From Bacillus dicomae (GTDB lineage Bacteria > Bacillota > Bacilli > Bacillales > Bacillaceae_G), in NCBI RefSeq assembly GCF_006494425.1, contig NZ_VHIV01000009.1, positions 91,485 to 155,484 on the forward strand: DNA of 64,000 nucleotides. Reading direction: 5' to 3'. Shown piece by piece: positions 42,767 through 51,652 of this stretch (its first letter is position 1; every line of letters starts with the position of its first letter). Made by a program: the position numbers and the translations under genes. The notes beneath the pieces are model-generated. The model ran no database searches, was not told the DNA's origin, and saw only the letters and a program-made list of their open reading frames with translations.

Positions 42767-44416
42767 TTATTTTACGCCTACTGCATCGTAAGCTTTCGTT
42801 ACAGCTTGTACAGCTTTAGAGTTTTTACCATATAAATCTTCAGCTGACTGAAGAGCAGCTTGACGCATCATCTTAAAGTCAGAGTTTGCAGTTAAATATT
42901 TCGTAAGAGCACGGTAATAAATTTTTTCTGTCGCTTCACGGCCTACTCCAGTTACTTTCACGCCGTAATGCTCGCCGCCTTCAGATACTAAGTATGCAGC
43001 TTTATTATTAATACTACTGTTAATATGAACGCCGCCATTATCAGCTGTTCCAGTGTATCGTTTATTGTAATGATCTGGGTAACCTTCGCTTGGTTTTAAT
43101 GGATTTGGAATAGACGCTGGATCTTTCAGAGAACGAAGTGCATCACCAGGTTTTCCAGGTGTATAAATGTCAGCACCTAAATCCCAGCTCTTCTTCTCAA
43201 CCATGACACCCATAATATCAGATAACGATTCATTTAACGCACCTGACTCATTTTTATAAACAAGATTTGCTGTATGCTCAGTTACAGCATGCGTTAATTC
43301 GTGACCGATAACATCTAGTCCAGCAGATAATGGAATGAATGTTTTTCCATCACCATCACCATACATCATTTGCACACCGTTCCAAGCTGCATTATTCCAG
43401 CTTTCTCCAACGTGAACAGTCGAAATAAGCTTCGCGCCTTTATCATCGAAAGAGTTACGATTAAATGTCTTTTTGTAGTAATCATATACTTTTCCTGCAT
43501 TTACATGTGCATCAACTGCAGCTTTATCTTCGAAGAACTTAGATTTACTCTTAACTTCTTCTCCTGTATATCCAAGAATTTGTGAGAATAAATTAAACCA
43601 GTTTTCATCCATATTCTCTGCATCAAACGTATGGATACCTTGTCCACGTTTACCATCAAATAAGTTGAATTCTCCTGTTTTCGTATCTTGCGCAATTTCA
43701 AATGATTGTCTACCGCCCAATACTCCGTAACCAAATCCTGTAATGTTGTCTACAGCGTTATATTTCTCAATAACATTTCCATTTGTTGCATCAACAAAAT
43801 AATGCCAATATCCTGGAGCTGGCTTTGAAATCGATGCTTTCACTAAATATGCAAGATAGAAATTCCCATCTTTTTCATACACATATAAATCTTTTTTCAC
43901 ACCGTCATAATTCTTTACTTTACCAACTTCTTTTTCAATATCTGCCTTTGCAATCGTTTCTGCTTGTTCCGCACTAATGCTTGCAAACGCAGGAATATTT
44001 TTATCCTCTAAATTCGGAATAACTTGTCCGAAGAATGCTTTTACATTATTTTCTTTATCTAGTGTAACAGTTTGATCTGAACCATACACAGGAATGTTAT
44101 TATGTTTCTCAACTAACTTCACGTGTGTTGTGCCAGATTCAGCATCTTTTTCTTCACCAACGACATTGAAATGTTTATCAATATTTCCTGCTAATTTAAA
44201 CATATCTTTCTTACTCTCTAAATATTGAAAGACTGTCTCTTTTTTATCTAGTCCTTCCGGTGCTTTCCATTCTTCACCTATGTATGCAGGCGTTTTAAAT
44301 TCTTGATGATATTGAATTTTTTGTTCTTCCGCTTTCGTTGTCGTTGCTCCAAATGTTCCAAATCCCCCGGCGATAACAGTTAAGGCTAATGCTGATGAAA
44401 TAACTTGCTTTTTCAC
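42767..44416 (-). CDS. M4 thermolysin-like neutral metalloprotease
   Basis: 549-residue secreted zinc protease (bacillolysin type). Signal peptide to about residue 29, FTP and PepSY propeptide (YLESKKDMFKLAG..., VKAFFGQVIPNLED..., AYLVKASISKPAPGYWHYFV), then the M4 catalytic domain with HELTHAVTEH, the third ligand Glu in GALNESLSD, and the substrate His in GGVHINSSINNKAAYL. I prefer the GTG at 44416 (GGGGA eight bases upstream) over the ATG at 44431, which sits directly on its RBS. The B. cereus group has several M4 paralogs. Probably degrades extracellular protein and peptides. Confidence 0.94.
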   Translation of the reverse strand: MKKQVISSALALTVIAGGFGTFGATTTKAEEQKIQYHQEFKTPAYIGEEWKAPEGLDKKETVFQYLESKKDMFKLAGNIDKHFNVVGEEKDAESGTTHVKLVEKHNNIPVYGSDQTVTLDKENNVKAFFGQVIPNLEDKNIPAFASISAEQAETIAKADIEKEVGKVKNYDGVKKDLYVYEKDGNFYLAYLVKASISKPAPGYWHYFVDATNGNVIEKYNAVDNITGFGYGVLGGRQSFEIAQDTKTGEFNLFDGKRGQGIHTFDAENMDENWFNLFSQILGYTGEEVKSKSKFFEDKAAVDAHVNAGKVYDYYKKTFNRNSFDDKGAKLISTVHVGESWNNAAWNGVQMMYGDGDGKTFIPLSAGLDVIGHELTHAVTEHTANLVYKNESGALNESLSDIMGVMVEKKSWDLGADIYTPGKPGDALRSLKDPASIPNPLKPSEGYPDHYNKRYTGTADNGGVHINSSINNKAAYLVSEGGEHYGVKVTGVGREATEKIYYRALTKYLTANSDFKMMRQAALQSAEDLYGKNSKAVQAVTKAYDAVGVK

Positions 44417-44526
44417 TATAACATTCCCCATTCCCTAAAGATTTTTGACACTTTTATACAATTCTTGTTTTTCAAGTGGATACCTTTTCCTAAAATTTGA
44501 GAAAGTTTTTTCTGACAATTCCACTC

Positions 44527-44562
44527 AAAAAAAGAGGACATCTATCGGATGTCCTCTTTTCT
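44527..44562 (-). terminator. Terminator of the MarR-pirin unit
   Basis: AAAAGAGGACATC / GATGTCCTCTTTT, loop TATCG, T-rich on the minus strand. Confidence 0.9.
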
Positions 44563-44574
44563 ATAAACGCTTTA

Positions 44575-45270
44575 TTACTTTTTCAATTCAATTGCTAAAT
44601 AATGTGATTGCTCTTTCGCTGCAATATGAATATCTTCTTCTATCGCTTCTGCTGCATCACGCATAACAAGCGTTTCTCCATTTATTACACTACTTCCTTC
44701 AATTTGAACAAGATACAATTGACGACCTTCTTTCACAGGAAAATGAATTTCTTTTCCAGCTTCTAACGATAAAGAATATAAATTCGCATCTTGGTGAATT
44801 TGAATTGGTGCCTCTCCTTCTAATGGAGATACCATATGGAACCACTCGTTTTCACGCTTGCTCCAATCAAATTTAAACTCACCATAGTTTGGCTTATGAT
44901 CTGCACGGTCTGGTAAAATCCAAATTTGTAATAAACGCAATGTCTCATTTCCTAAATTATGCTCACTATGAAATACACCTGTGCCAGCACTCATATATTG
45001 AACATGCCCACGCTCAATTGTTCCGCGGTTCCCCATGCTATCCTCATGCGTTAAAGCACCATCTACAACGTACGAAATAATTTCCATATCGCGGTGCGGA
45101 TGCATATCAAAACCAGTTTGTGCTGCTACTAGGTCATCGTTAATTACACGCAATGCTCCAAAGTTCATGTTGTCTGGGTTATAGTAATTTGCAAAAGAAA
45201 AATGAAAATGTGTATTTAGCCAGCCGTGATTTGCTCTTCCCATATTTTTATGATCAACTTTTCTAAACAT
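44575..45270 (-). CDS. Pirin family protein
   Basis: 231-residue bicupin. N-terminal metal-site motif is visible in GFDMHPHRDMEIISYVVDGA, followed by HEDSMGNRG and GTGVFHSEHN, typical of pirin/YhhW (some are quercetin 2,3-dioxygenases). Start at 45270 behind GAGGTG. It follows a MarR gene by 51 bases on the same strand and is probably repressed by it; this pairing suggests a stress or aromatic-compound response. Confidence 0.9.
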   Translation of the reverse strand: MFRKVDHKNMGRANHGWLNTHFHFSFANYYNPDNMNFGALRVINDDLVAAQTGFDMHPHRDMEIISYVVDGALTHEDSMGNRGTIERGHVQYMSAGTGVFHSEHNLGNETLRLLQIWILPDRADHKPNYGEFKFDWSKRENEWFHMVSPLEGEAPIQIHQDANLYSLSLEAGKEIHFPVKEGRQLYLVQIEGSSVINGETLVMRDAAEAIEEDIHIAAKEQSHYLAIELKK

Positions 45271-45321
45271 ATCCTTCACCTCATATTATCTCGAATTCAA
45301 GATTTATTTTAAAATTTTTTC

Positions 45322-45732
45322 TCATTGTAATTTTTTTAGTAATTGTAATAATTGATGTTGTTCTTCTACATTTAAATTTTGAAACTGCTCCGCTTGGAAT
45401 GTTTCTTGAGGCGGGACGATTTCTTCATATAAGGCTCTTCCCTTTTCTGTTAACGAAATATATTTTGTAGTACCTTCTTGTTCACGACGAATCCACTCGA
45501 GCTGCTCCATTTTATTTAAAAGCTGCGTGATATTTCCCTTCGTAACAAATAACTTATTTCCAAGCTCTTGCTGCGTTAAACGATCATGTCCTCCAACTTG
45601 AGCTAGCACATCAAACTGAGCGGCAGATACATTCCATTCTTTCAAATGCTGATTCGTCTCACGAATACTTTTGTTATAAAAACGTGATAAACGAAACCAT
45701 AGTAGTAAACCTAGTCTATCTTCTGTTTTCAT
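45322..45732 (-). CDS. MarR family transcriptional regulator
   Basis: 136 residues with the MarR winged helix: LNVSAAQFDVLAQ region (reads WNVSAAQFDVLAQVGGHDRL), TQQELGNKLFVTKGNITQLL, and the wing RREQEGTTKYISLTEKGRAL. A perfect 16-bp palindrome overlaps the -10 box upstream, so it is an autorepressor controlling the pirin gene as well. Ligand unknown. Confidence 0.93.
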   Translation of the reverse strand: MKTEDRLGLLLWFRLSRFYNKSIRETNQHLKEWNVSAAQFDVLAQVGGHDRLTQQELGNKLFVTKGNITQLLNKMEQLEWIRREQEGTTKYISLTEKGRALYEEIVPPQETFQAEQFQNLNVEEQHQLLQLLKKLQ

Positions 45733-45760
45733 TCTATCACCTCGCTCGTTTCATACTATT

Positions 45761-45789
45761 AGTTTAGAACTAAACTTTATAAAAGTCAA
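45761..45789 (-). promoter_or_regulatory. Promoter and operator of marR-pirin
   Basis: Minus-strand -35 TTGACT (45789-45784), 17-bp spacer, -10 TAAACT (45766-45761), overlapped by the palindrome AGTTTAGAACTAAACT (45761-45776). Confidence 0.8.
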
Positions 45790-45844
45790 TTACTTATTTT
45801 TAGTAAGAAACAAAGAAAGCACAGCGCCATTTCTCCACTATGCT

Positions 45845-46279
45845 TTACATTAACTTTCTATTTTTATATTCATCTAACTTCCTCTCCGCGAACTTTCTCG
45901 CATCTTTCTCAATCCATCTATCTTCATACAATTCACTTCCAACATACAACACTTCGCTCTTATGCTGCATCGCATGACGAAATTCATGCAGTAGTGTTTT
46001 AAGCACTTGCTCATACTCTTCCCACATACAAACAAAAATTAATTGTTTTTCTTTATGATAAAAACCACCTACTGGGAATAAGAATTCCTCTTCTTCTTCT
46101 CCTAATGATAAAAGCACATGATTCGCATCACACGTATCACAAAAAATAACCGGCGTTTTACATACTTCAATCAGCGAGAACAAATCGTCTCTAAGCCTTT
46201 TGACATCCCAAGGAAGCTCCGAATCCAACACATACCAATTCTCCACCTGTTGATATACATTTTGAAACTGGAGTTCCAT
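45845..46279 (-). CDS. HExxH-containing protein, possibly DUF3920
   Basis: 144 residues, cytoplasmic. A helix carries LLHEFRHAMQHK, an HExxH zinc-binding motif like that of small metallopeptidases, with acidic residues downstream (YEDRWIEKDARKFAERKLDE) that could give a third ligand (Glu or Asp of the gluzincin type). The rest shows no exported features. I associate it weakly with DUF3920 of the B. cereus group. Enzymatic activity unproven. Confidence 0.65.
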   Translation of the reverse strand: MELQFQNVYQQVENWYVLDSELPWDVKRLRDDLFSLIEVCKTPVIFCDTCDANHVLLSLGEEEEEFLFPVGGFYHKEKQLIFVCMWEEYEQVLKTLLHEFRHAMQHKSEVLYVGSELYEDRWIEKDARKFAERKLDEYKNRKLM

Positions 46280-46376
46280 TTCTCTTTATTCCCCTTTCCA
46301 AGCACCCTTTTTCTATATGTATGCCACAATATGGTAAATATTAAACGTATTCTTTCATCCTTGAAAAAATGCCAAT

Positions 46377-46412
46377 AAAAAAGGAATCTATGTCGACATA
46401 GATTCCTTTTCC
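46377..46412 (-). terminator. Terminator of the second DedA gene
   Basis: Perfect palindrome centred at 46395 (AAAAGGAATCTATGTC / GACATAGATTCCTTTT), T-rich flanks. Confidence 0.88.
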
Positions 46413-46416
46413 GTAA

Positions 46417-47010
46417 TCACTTTTTTTTCATCATTTTTTTTAATACAAAGTAACCAATTGCACAAACAATAGCAGAAAGTGCAAAATATTTCACATATGG
46501 TCCAGCTACTTTATTAATACTTTCCCACTCTGTTCCTAATTTAAACCCTAAATATACAAATACAATTGACCATGGGATAACAGCTAATGTAGTTAGCGTA
46601 ATAAACTTAGCATGTGACATTTTTGCAATTCCCGCTGGTATCGAAATAGCATGACGCACAACAGGGATAAAACGCGCTGTAAAAATAACGCCAGTTCCGT
46701 AACGATTAAACCACGCTTCAGCATAATCAATATGTTTTTTCTGAATCAAAATATATTTTCCATATCGCTCAAGAACAGGTCTTCCCCCGTATCGGCCAAT
46801 CCAATAAATAAATAGTTGTGCGATTACACCACCAATTGTACCAAACGCGACAGCGCCCCAAAATGTAATGCTTCCTGTTGATACTAAATAACCTGCATAA
46901 GATAATACGATTTCACTTGGGATAACCTCTAGCATTAATCCAAGCATAATTCCCCAATAACCAAGTCCTTCTAGAAAAACTAAAACGGAATGAATCAACT
47001 CTCCTAACAT
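46417..47010 (-). CDS. DedA family membrane protein (second copy)
   Basis: 197 residues from the ATG at 47010 (GAGAGG six bases upstream). DedA/VTT features: LMLEVIPSEIVLSYAGYLVS, FTARFIPVVRHAISIPAGIA. Same family as the gene at 29858 but clearly diverged. Lies 78 bases past the khtU gene, behind that unit's terminator. Confidence 0.92.
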   Translation of the reverse strand: MLGELIHSVLVFLEGLGYWGIMLGLMLEVIPSEIVLSYAGYLVSTGSITFWGAVAFGTIGGVIAQLFIYWIGRYGGRPVLERYGKYILIQKKHIDYAEAWFNRYGTGVIFTARFIPVVRHAISIPAGIAKMSHAKFITLTTLAVIPWSIVFVYLGFKLGTEWESINKVAGPYVKYFALSAIVCAIGYFVLKKMMKKK

Positions 47011-47039
47011 CATGTACCTCTCTTTACTGTTTTCATTGC

Positions 47040-47085
47040 AAAAATAAAAGTACAAGCAGGAAATATCTTGTACTTTTATTTTTTT
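47040..47085 (-). terminator. Terminator of khtTU
   Basis: AAATAAAAGTACAAG / CTTGTACTTTTATTT with a 10-base loop. Confidence 0.85.
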
Positions 47086-47088
47086 AAT

Positions 47089-48288
47089 TTAGTTAGTCTT
47101 CGTATCCCACTTAAAGACTTTATTTAAAAATTTATATACATTCTTTGACTCTTTCGTCAGAAGTGGACCTAAGATTGATAATATAAGCACGTATAGTGCT
47201 GAGAATGGTTTCAAGACTGACATTAACCCACCGGCAATACCGATATTGGCCATAATGATGGAGAATTCTCCTCTTGAAACGATTGTTAATCCAATATTTG
47301 TTGACGCTTTATGAGATAATCCAGCTTGTCGTCCTGCAATCATCCCTGCTACAAAGTTTCCGATGATTGTAAGAAGGACAGCTCCTAACGTTAACCATAT
47401 CGCCCCGCCTAATGAAAACGGATCAATACTTAATCCGAAACTAAAGAAGAAAATAGCTCCGAAAAAGTCCCTAAATGGAACAACAAGATGTTCAATTCTA
47501 TCACTATGTTCTGTCTCAGAGAAAACTAATCCTAAAAGAAGTGCTCCAATAGCTTCTGCAACGTGAATTGTTTCCGAGAAACCTGCAATAAAGAATAACG
47601 AAGCAAATACTACAATAATGAAAATTTCATCTGAACTAATATTGAGCAATTTATTTAATAACGGCGTAGCTTTTCTAGCGACAATAAAGAATAGAAGCAT
47701 ATATCCTAAAGCAATTCCAATTGAAGTAAGGGCACCTAAGAAGGAAGCATGATCCCCTAGAACTAAACCAGAAACAACTGATAAATATACAGCAAGGAAT
47801 ATATCTTCAAACATAATAATTCCTAAAATTAATTCGGTTTCATTATTACCAGTTCTTCTTAAATCCACTAACACTTTAGCAACGATAGCACTAGAAGAAA
47901 TCGTAATAATACCCGCAATAATTAAGATTTCTAGTAAAGGGAATCCCATTATAAATCCGTATAATAACCCAATTGAAAAGTTAATTAAAATATAGATCGT
48001 TCCGCCAATCGCAATAGAACGTCCAGATTTAATTAATTTTTTCATTGAAAACTCTAGTCCTAGATAGAACAGAAGAAACAGAACGCCAATCCGTCCAAGG
48101 AAGGAAATTACATTTGCACTTTCAATAAACTTGAAATCGATCACACCTATTGTCGGCGCATGTGGCCCCACTAACATGCCAAGAACAATTAGAAACGGAA
48201 TTACTGAGAATTTAAACTTTCCAGCGATTACTGCCGCAATTGCCACTAATACCAAAGCTGTACCAACTTCAAAAATTAAAGTATCCAT
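47089..48288 (-). CDS. khtU: K+/H+ antiporter subunit KhtU (CPA2 family)
   Basis: 399-residue cation:proton antiporter with about twelve helices; CPA2 features such as GRIGVLFLLFYLGLEFS, ILGIIMFEDIFLAVYLSVVS, and GRQAGLSHKASTNIGLTIVS, RGEFSIIMA. Matches B. subtilis KhtU (YhaU). Starts immediately after the KhtT stop codon, so they are translationally coupled. Exports K+ (and perhaps other monovalent cations), important in alkaline or toxic-electrophile stress. Confidence 0.92.
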   Translation of the reverse strand: MDTLIFEVGTALVLVAIAAVIAGKFKFSVIPFLIVLGMLVGPHAPTIGVIDFKFIESANVISFLGRIGVLFLLFYLGLEFSMKKLIKSGRSIAIGGTIYILINFSIGLLYGFIMGFPLLEILIIAGIITISSSAIVAKVLVDLRRTGNNETELILGIIMFEDIFLAVYLSVVSGLVLGDHASFLGALTSIGIALGYMLLFFIVARKATPLLNKLLNISSDEIFIIVVFASLFFIAGFSETIHVAEAIGALLLGLVFSETEHSDRIEHLVVPFRDFFGAIFFFSFGLSIDPFSLGGAIWLTLGAVLLTIIGNFVAGMIAGRQAGLSHKASTNIGLTIVSRGEFSIIMANIGIAGGLMSVLKPFSALYVLILSILGPLLTKESKNVYKFLNKVFKWDTKTN

Positions 48289-48786
48289 CTAGTCAGTCCC
48301 CCTATTCGAAAGTAATTCATTAATAATTTTTTTAATTTCTTCTCTCTCACCAGAAACTACAAGCATATCGCCTTCTTCAATTACCGTTTCTGGTCCTGGA
48401 TTAAATAGCTTTTTCATATTCTTTTTCATAACTGCAATGATTGTTACGCTATAGTTTTTTCTTATTTCAAGATCACCAATTGTTTTTCCGATTGCTGGCG
48501 CTGCATTCTCTACTTTAAACCACTCAATCGCTAAACCTTCAAAGACCATTTCAACATTTTCTAATGCTCTAGGCTTATATACCATTCCACCTAATATTGC
48601 TGCAATTTGTCTTGCCTCTGAGTCACGTAATGAAATACTTGAGATACTTTCTTCATGGTCTGAATCAAAATGATACATTTCTCTACGCCCATCATCATGA
48701 ATAACAATTACCATCTTTTCGTTACCTTTCGTAACGATTTGAAACTTATAACCAATACCCGGAAGTTCACTTTCTCTAATATTCAT
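48289..48786 (-). CDS. khtT: KhtT, regulatory RCK_C subunit of the K+/H+ antiporter
   Basis: 165 residues from the ATG at 48786 (GGAGG upstream), the same length as B. subtilis KhtT. N-terminal domain ELPGIGYKFQIVTKGNEKMV, C-terminal RCK_C (TrkA-C) domain with VEEGDMLVVSGEREEIKKII. In B. subtilis the RCK_C domain binds c-di-AMP and controls KhtU. It lies just downstream of a small TTG-started gene. Confidence 0.92.
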   Translation of the reverse strand: MNIRESELPGIGYKFQIVTKGNEKMVIVIHDDGRREMYHFDSDHEESISSISLRDSEARQIAAILGGMVYKPRALENVEMVFEGLAIEWFKVENAAPAIGKTIGDLEIRKNYSVTIIAVMKKNMKKLFNPGPETVIEEGDMLVVSGEREEIKKIINELLSNRGTD

Positions 48787-48841
48787 GTTTAGCTCCTCCA
48801 CAACAATTTTTATTTGAATTTTCTGTTTTTCTGTCTTTTAT

Positions 48842-49015
48842 TCATCCAATCAACTTTAGAAATTCTAACCATTCAGGGTACCTATGACTTGGAAATCTTT
48901 TATTGTAATAATAAGTGGCTCCTAAAAAGATACTTAAAGATGTAACGATAAAAAATATATTACTTCTCATTTTCAAACTCTTAAGGCTTACTTTCCATAA
49001 AGTTTCTTCTTTCAA
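48842..49015 (-). CDS. Small membrane protein upstream of khtT (KhtS position)
   Basis: 57 residues from a TTG at 49015 with GAGGGG upstream: charged N-terminus, one membrane helix (NIFFIVTSLSIFLGATYYY) and a basic tail (NKRFPSHRYPEWLEFLKLIG). It lies 55 bases upstream of khtT in the place of khtS in B. subtilis khtSTU, but is much shorter and I see no clear similarity. Part of the same transcript by spacing. Confidence 0.5.
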   Translation of the reverse strand: MKEETLWKVSLKSLKMRSNIFFIVTSLSIFLGATYYYNKRFPSHRYPEWLEFLKLIG

Positions 49016-49196
49016 ATTATCCCCTCTTTCTCGCTTTACATTTAGTTTTTTTAAATGTAAATAATTCTAAAAATATTATGATGTAACATAATCATAACAT
49101 ATAATGAGTTTAAGTAACATAATTTTTTAGAAAAATTGATTCTCGTATATTTTTTGCATATAATTTTCTTATTACGGAAAAAAGGAAGTGTATTAT

Positions 49197-50630
49197 ATGG
49201 TTGATATCTTTAGCAGATTCCTTGAGGTAACGAATAATATTTTATGGTCATATATTCTTATTGCAATGCTAATCGGCTTCGGTCTTTATTTCTCTTTTAA
49301 ATTAAAATTTGTCCAAATTACTCATTTCAGTGAGATGGTCGGTTTAATTAGTAAAGGATTTAATCGAAAAGAAAAAAAGAAAGATAGCATCTCCCCGTTC
49401 CAAGCATTTTGCTTAAGCGCAGCAGCACGTATCGGTATCGGAAATTTAGCTGGTGTAGCATTAGCCATTTCAATGGGTGGACCTGGCGCAGTATTTTGGA
49501 TGTGGTTTATCGCCATCCTTGGAGCAGCTACTAGTTTCGTAGAATGTACGCTCGCGCAAATTTATAAAGTAAAAGATGGAAGCAGATTCCGTGGTGGTCC
49601 AGCATATTACATGGAAAAAGGATTAAATAAACGCTGGATGGGTGTTTGGTTTTCACTTCTTATTACAGTTGCGTACGGATTAATTTTCAATTCTGTACAA
49701 GCAAACACAGTAACAATAGCATTTGAAAATGCTTTCGGACTAGAGCGAACGATCGTAGGAGCTCTATTAGCAGTATTAGTTGCAGTTATTATTTTCGGTG
49801 GTATTAAGAGCATTTCACGTATTACAGAAATGATTGTTCCTCCAATGGCAATTATTTATATTGGTGTGGCAATTTTTGTCGTGATTAACAATTTCACTAT
49901 GCTACCAAGCATTTTCACAGAAATATTTAACAGCGCATTTGGTTTAGACCAAGCCGTGGCTGGTGGTATTGGAGCAGCAATTAAGTTCGGAATTCAGCGC
50001 GGTTTATTCGCGACAGAAGCCGGTATGGGTAGCTCTCCTAACGCAGCCGCAACATCAGATGTATCTCACCCTGTAAAACAAGGACTTGTTCAAGCATTAG
50101 GTGTTTTCGTAGATACATTCTTAGTATGTACATCAACAGCATTTATCGTATTATGTTCTGGACTTTACAAAGGAACAAATTTAGAAGGTATTGAACTAAC
50201 ACAACAAGCATTAAGTTCACAAATCGGACCGTGGGCAAGCACTTTCTTAGCGATTATTATTTTCCTATTCGCTTTCAGTTCTTTACTAGGAAACTACTAT
50301 TATGGTGAAACAAACATCGCATTCATTAAAGAAAGCAAAACATGGTTAATGATTTATCGCGTTGCAGTTGTCGGAATGGTATTCTTCGGATCAATCGCTG
50401 CCCTTAAAACAGTTTGGAGCTTAGCTGATCTATTCATGGGACTAATGGTATTCACAAACTTAATTGCCATTTCATTCCTAAGTAAGTTCGCCTATGCAGC
50501 ACTAGTAGACTATATTAAGCAAAAGAAACAAGGAAAAGATCCTGTTTTCGTTGCAAGTTCTATCCCCGGCTTACAGAATACAGAATGCTGGGATGGACAG
50601 GATGTAGAAGAAAAACAGAAGGCTGTATAA
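49197..50630 (+). CDS. AlsT-type sodium:amino-acid (alanine/glycine/glutamine) symporter
   Basis: 477-residue Na+ symporter of the AGCS family. Signatures: SPFQAFCLSAAARIGIGNLA, GGPGAVFWMWFIA, RGGPAYYMEKGLNKRWMGVW and AGMGSSPNAAATSDVSHPVK. Start at 49197 behind AAGGA. First of three AlsT paralogs in the window (others at 58326 and 60021). Substrate among small neutral amino acids not decided. Confidence 0.92.
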   Translation: MVDIFSRFLEVTNNILWSYILIAMLIGFGLYFSFKLKFVQITHFSEMVGLISKGFNRKEKKKDSISPFQAFCLSAAARIGIGNLAGVALAISMGGPGAVFWMWFIAILGAATSFVECTLAQIYKVKDGSRFRGGPAYYMEKGLNKRWMGVWFSLLITVAYGLIFNSVQANTVTIAFENAFGLERTIVGALLAVLVAVIIFGGIKSISRITEMIVPPMAIIYIGVAIFVVINNFTMLPSIFTEIFNSAFGLDQAVAGGIGAAIKFGIQRGLFATEAGMGSSPNAAATSDVSHPVKQGLVQALGVFVDTFLVCTSTAFIVLCSGLYKGTNLEGIELTQQALSSQIGPWASTFLAIIIFLFAFSSLLGNYYYGETNIAFIKESKTWLMIYRVAVVGMVFFGSIAALKTVWSLADLFMGLMVFTNLIAISFLSKFAYAALVDYIKQKKQGKDPVFVASSIPGLQNTECWDGQDVEEKQKAV

Positions 50631-50660
50631 TAATTAATAGCAGTAGCTATATATCAAACA

Positions 50661-50696
50661 AAATCCCTATTACTTCACAGTAATAGGGATTTTTAT
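50661..50696 (+). terminator. Terminator of the first alsT gene
   Basis: AAATCCCTATTACT / AGTAATAGGGATTT, loop TCAC, then TT. Confidence 0.9.
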
Positions 50697-50762
50697 TTAC
50701 AACAGTTCATAATTTGTTCAAATTAATTCCAGCAAAAGGCTTGATTTATACGAATTACTAGA

Positions 50763-50777
50763 TTATAATAATTATAA
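50763..50777 (+). promoter_or_regulatory. PerR box upstream of dps
   Basis: TTATAATAATTATAA matches the PerR consensus TTATAATnATTATAA exactly, 46 bases before the dps start. Peroxide-responsive repression by PerR is inferred. Confidence 0.82.
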
Positions 50778-50823
50778 ATTAGTAATTGATATCACATAAC
50801 AACTCAAAAGGAGATTGATCATA

Positions 50824-51264
50824 ATGAACAAACAAGTAATCGAAGTATTAAACAAACAAGTAGCAGACTGGAGCGTTTTATTCACAAAATTACACAACTT
50901 CCATTGGTACGTAAAAGGACCTCAATTCTTCACATTACATGAGAAATTCGAAGAGCTTTACACAGAATCAGCTACTCACATCGACGAAATTGCAGAACGT
51001 ATTTTAGCAATTGGCGGCAAACCAGTAGCAACAATGAAAGAATACCTAGAAATCTCTACTATTCAAGAAGCAGCATACGGAGAAACTGCAGAAGGGATGG
51101 TCGAAGCAATCATGAAAGACTACGAAATGATGCTAGTCGAACTGAAAAAAGGCATGGAAATCGCTCAAAACTCTGACGACGAAATGACATCTGACCTACT
51201 ACTAGGAATCTACACAGAACTAGAAAAACACGCTTGGATGCTACGTGCGTTCTTGAATCAATAA
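50824..51264 (+). CDS. dps: Dps family DNA-protection/mini-ferritin protein
   Basis: 146 residues from the ATG at 50824 (AAGGAG upstream). Ferroxidase ligands conserved: His27 in NFHWYVKG, His39 in [11 protein letters not shown], Asp54 and Glu58 in [10 protein letters not shown]. Forms dodecamers that oxidise Fe(II) with H2O2 and store iron, protecting DNA. PerR box upstream. A ferritin gene lies 2 kb away. Confidence 0.95.
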   Translation: MNKQVIEVLNKQVADWSVLFTKLHNFHWYVKGPQFFTLHEKFEELYTESATHIDEIAERILAIGGKPVATMKEYLEISTIQEAAYGETAEGMVEAIMKDYEMMLVELKKGMEIAQNSDDEMTSDLLLGIYTELEKHAWMLRAFLNQ

Positions 51265-51272
51265 TAGACTTT

Positions 51273-51400
51273 AAAGCGGAGGTGACTTGCTCAGAACAGG
51301 AGGGCATTGGAGCTCCTGACGAAGAGGCGTTTTTTGCCTCACAGGAAGGCGCGAAATGACCGACTGTTCTAGTCACCGGAGCTGAATAATACTTAAAGCG
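51273..51400. repeat. Structured palindromic intergenic element
   Basis: Between dps and the next gene. Left arm GGTGACT (51281-51287) and AGAACAG (51293-51299) pair with CTGTTCT-AGTCACC (51364-51377), leaving TGCTC bulged. Inside are GAGGC / GCCTC around GTTTTTT (about 51324-51340) and GGAG / CTCC. The element begins with AAAGCGG and a second AAAGCGG starts at 51396. It resembles the imperfect palindromic repeats dispersed in Bacillaceae intergenic regions. No coding frame. Confidence 0.6.
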
Positions 51401-51409
51401 GAAGCGGCT

Positions 51410-51430
51410 CGTTTAGAGTCGCTTTTTTCT
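51410..51430 (+). terminator. Terminator downstream of the palindromic element
   Basis: GCGGCTC / GAGTCGC (one G-U) with loop GTTTA and T6. Confidence 0.8.
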
Positions 51431-51463
51431 ATGGAGTAGTCGCGCATTCTAGTACATGAAATT

Positions 51464-51502
51464 TATATCAGCGATTTTTCCAATATATCGACTTACCGAC
51501 AA
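51464..51502. repeat. Two units of the 20-21 bp repeat seen at 27281-27380
   Basis: TATATCAGCGATTTTTCCAA followed by TATATCGACTTACCGACAA. The second contains the 18 bases identical to 27362-27379. Confidence 0.7.
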
Positions 51503-51652
51503 ATCACAACAGTATCAGCGCCCCTCTCCACACTTTTATCAATATATTACAATCTCTTTTATGTTAAAATATAGGAAACACCTTTAGTAAAATAGATCCA
51601 AAAAGCTTTTCCATATTCATCATTTACTACTTAAATGGCGGGAGTGGTTCAG

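Noticed and set aside
51110-51376. 88-codon minus-strand frame overlapping dps and the palindromic element
   Set aside because: Antisense to the end of dps and made of the repeat sequence; no RBS.
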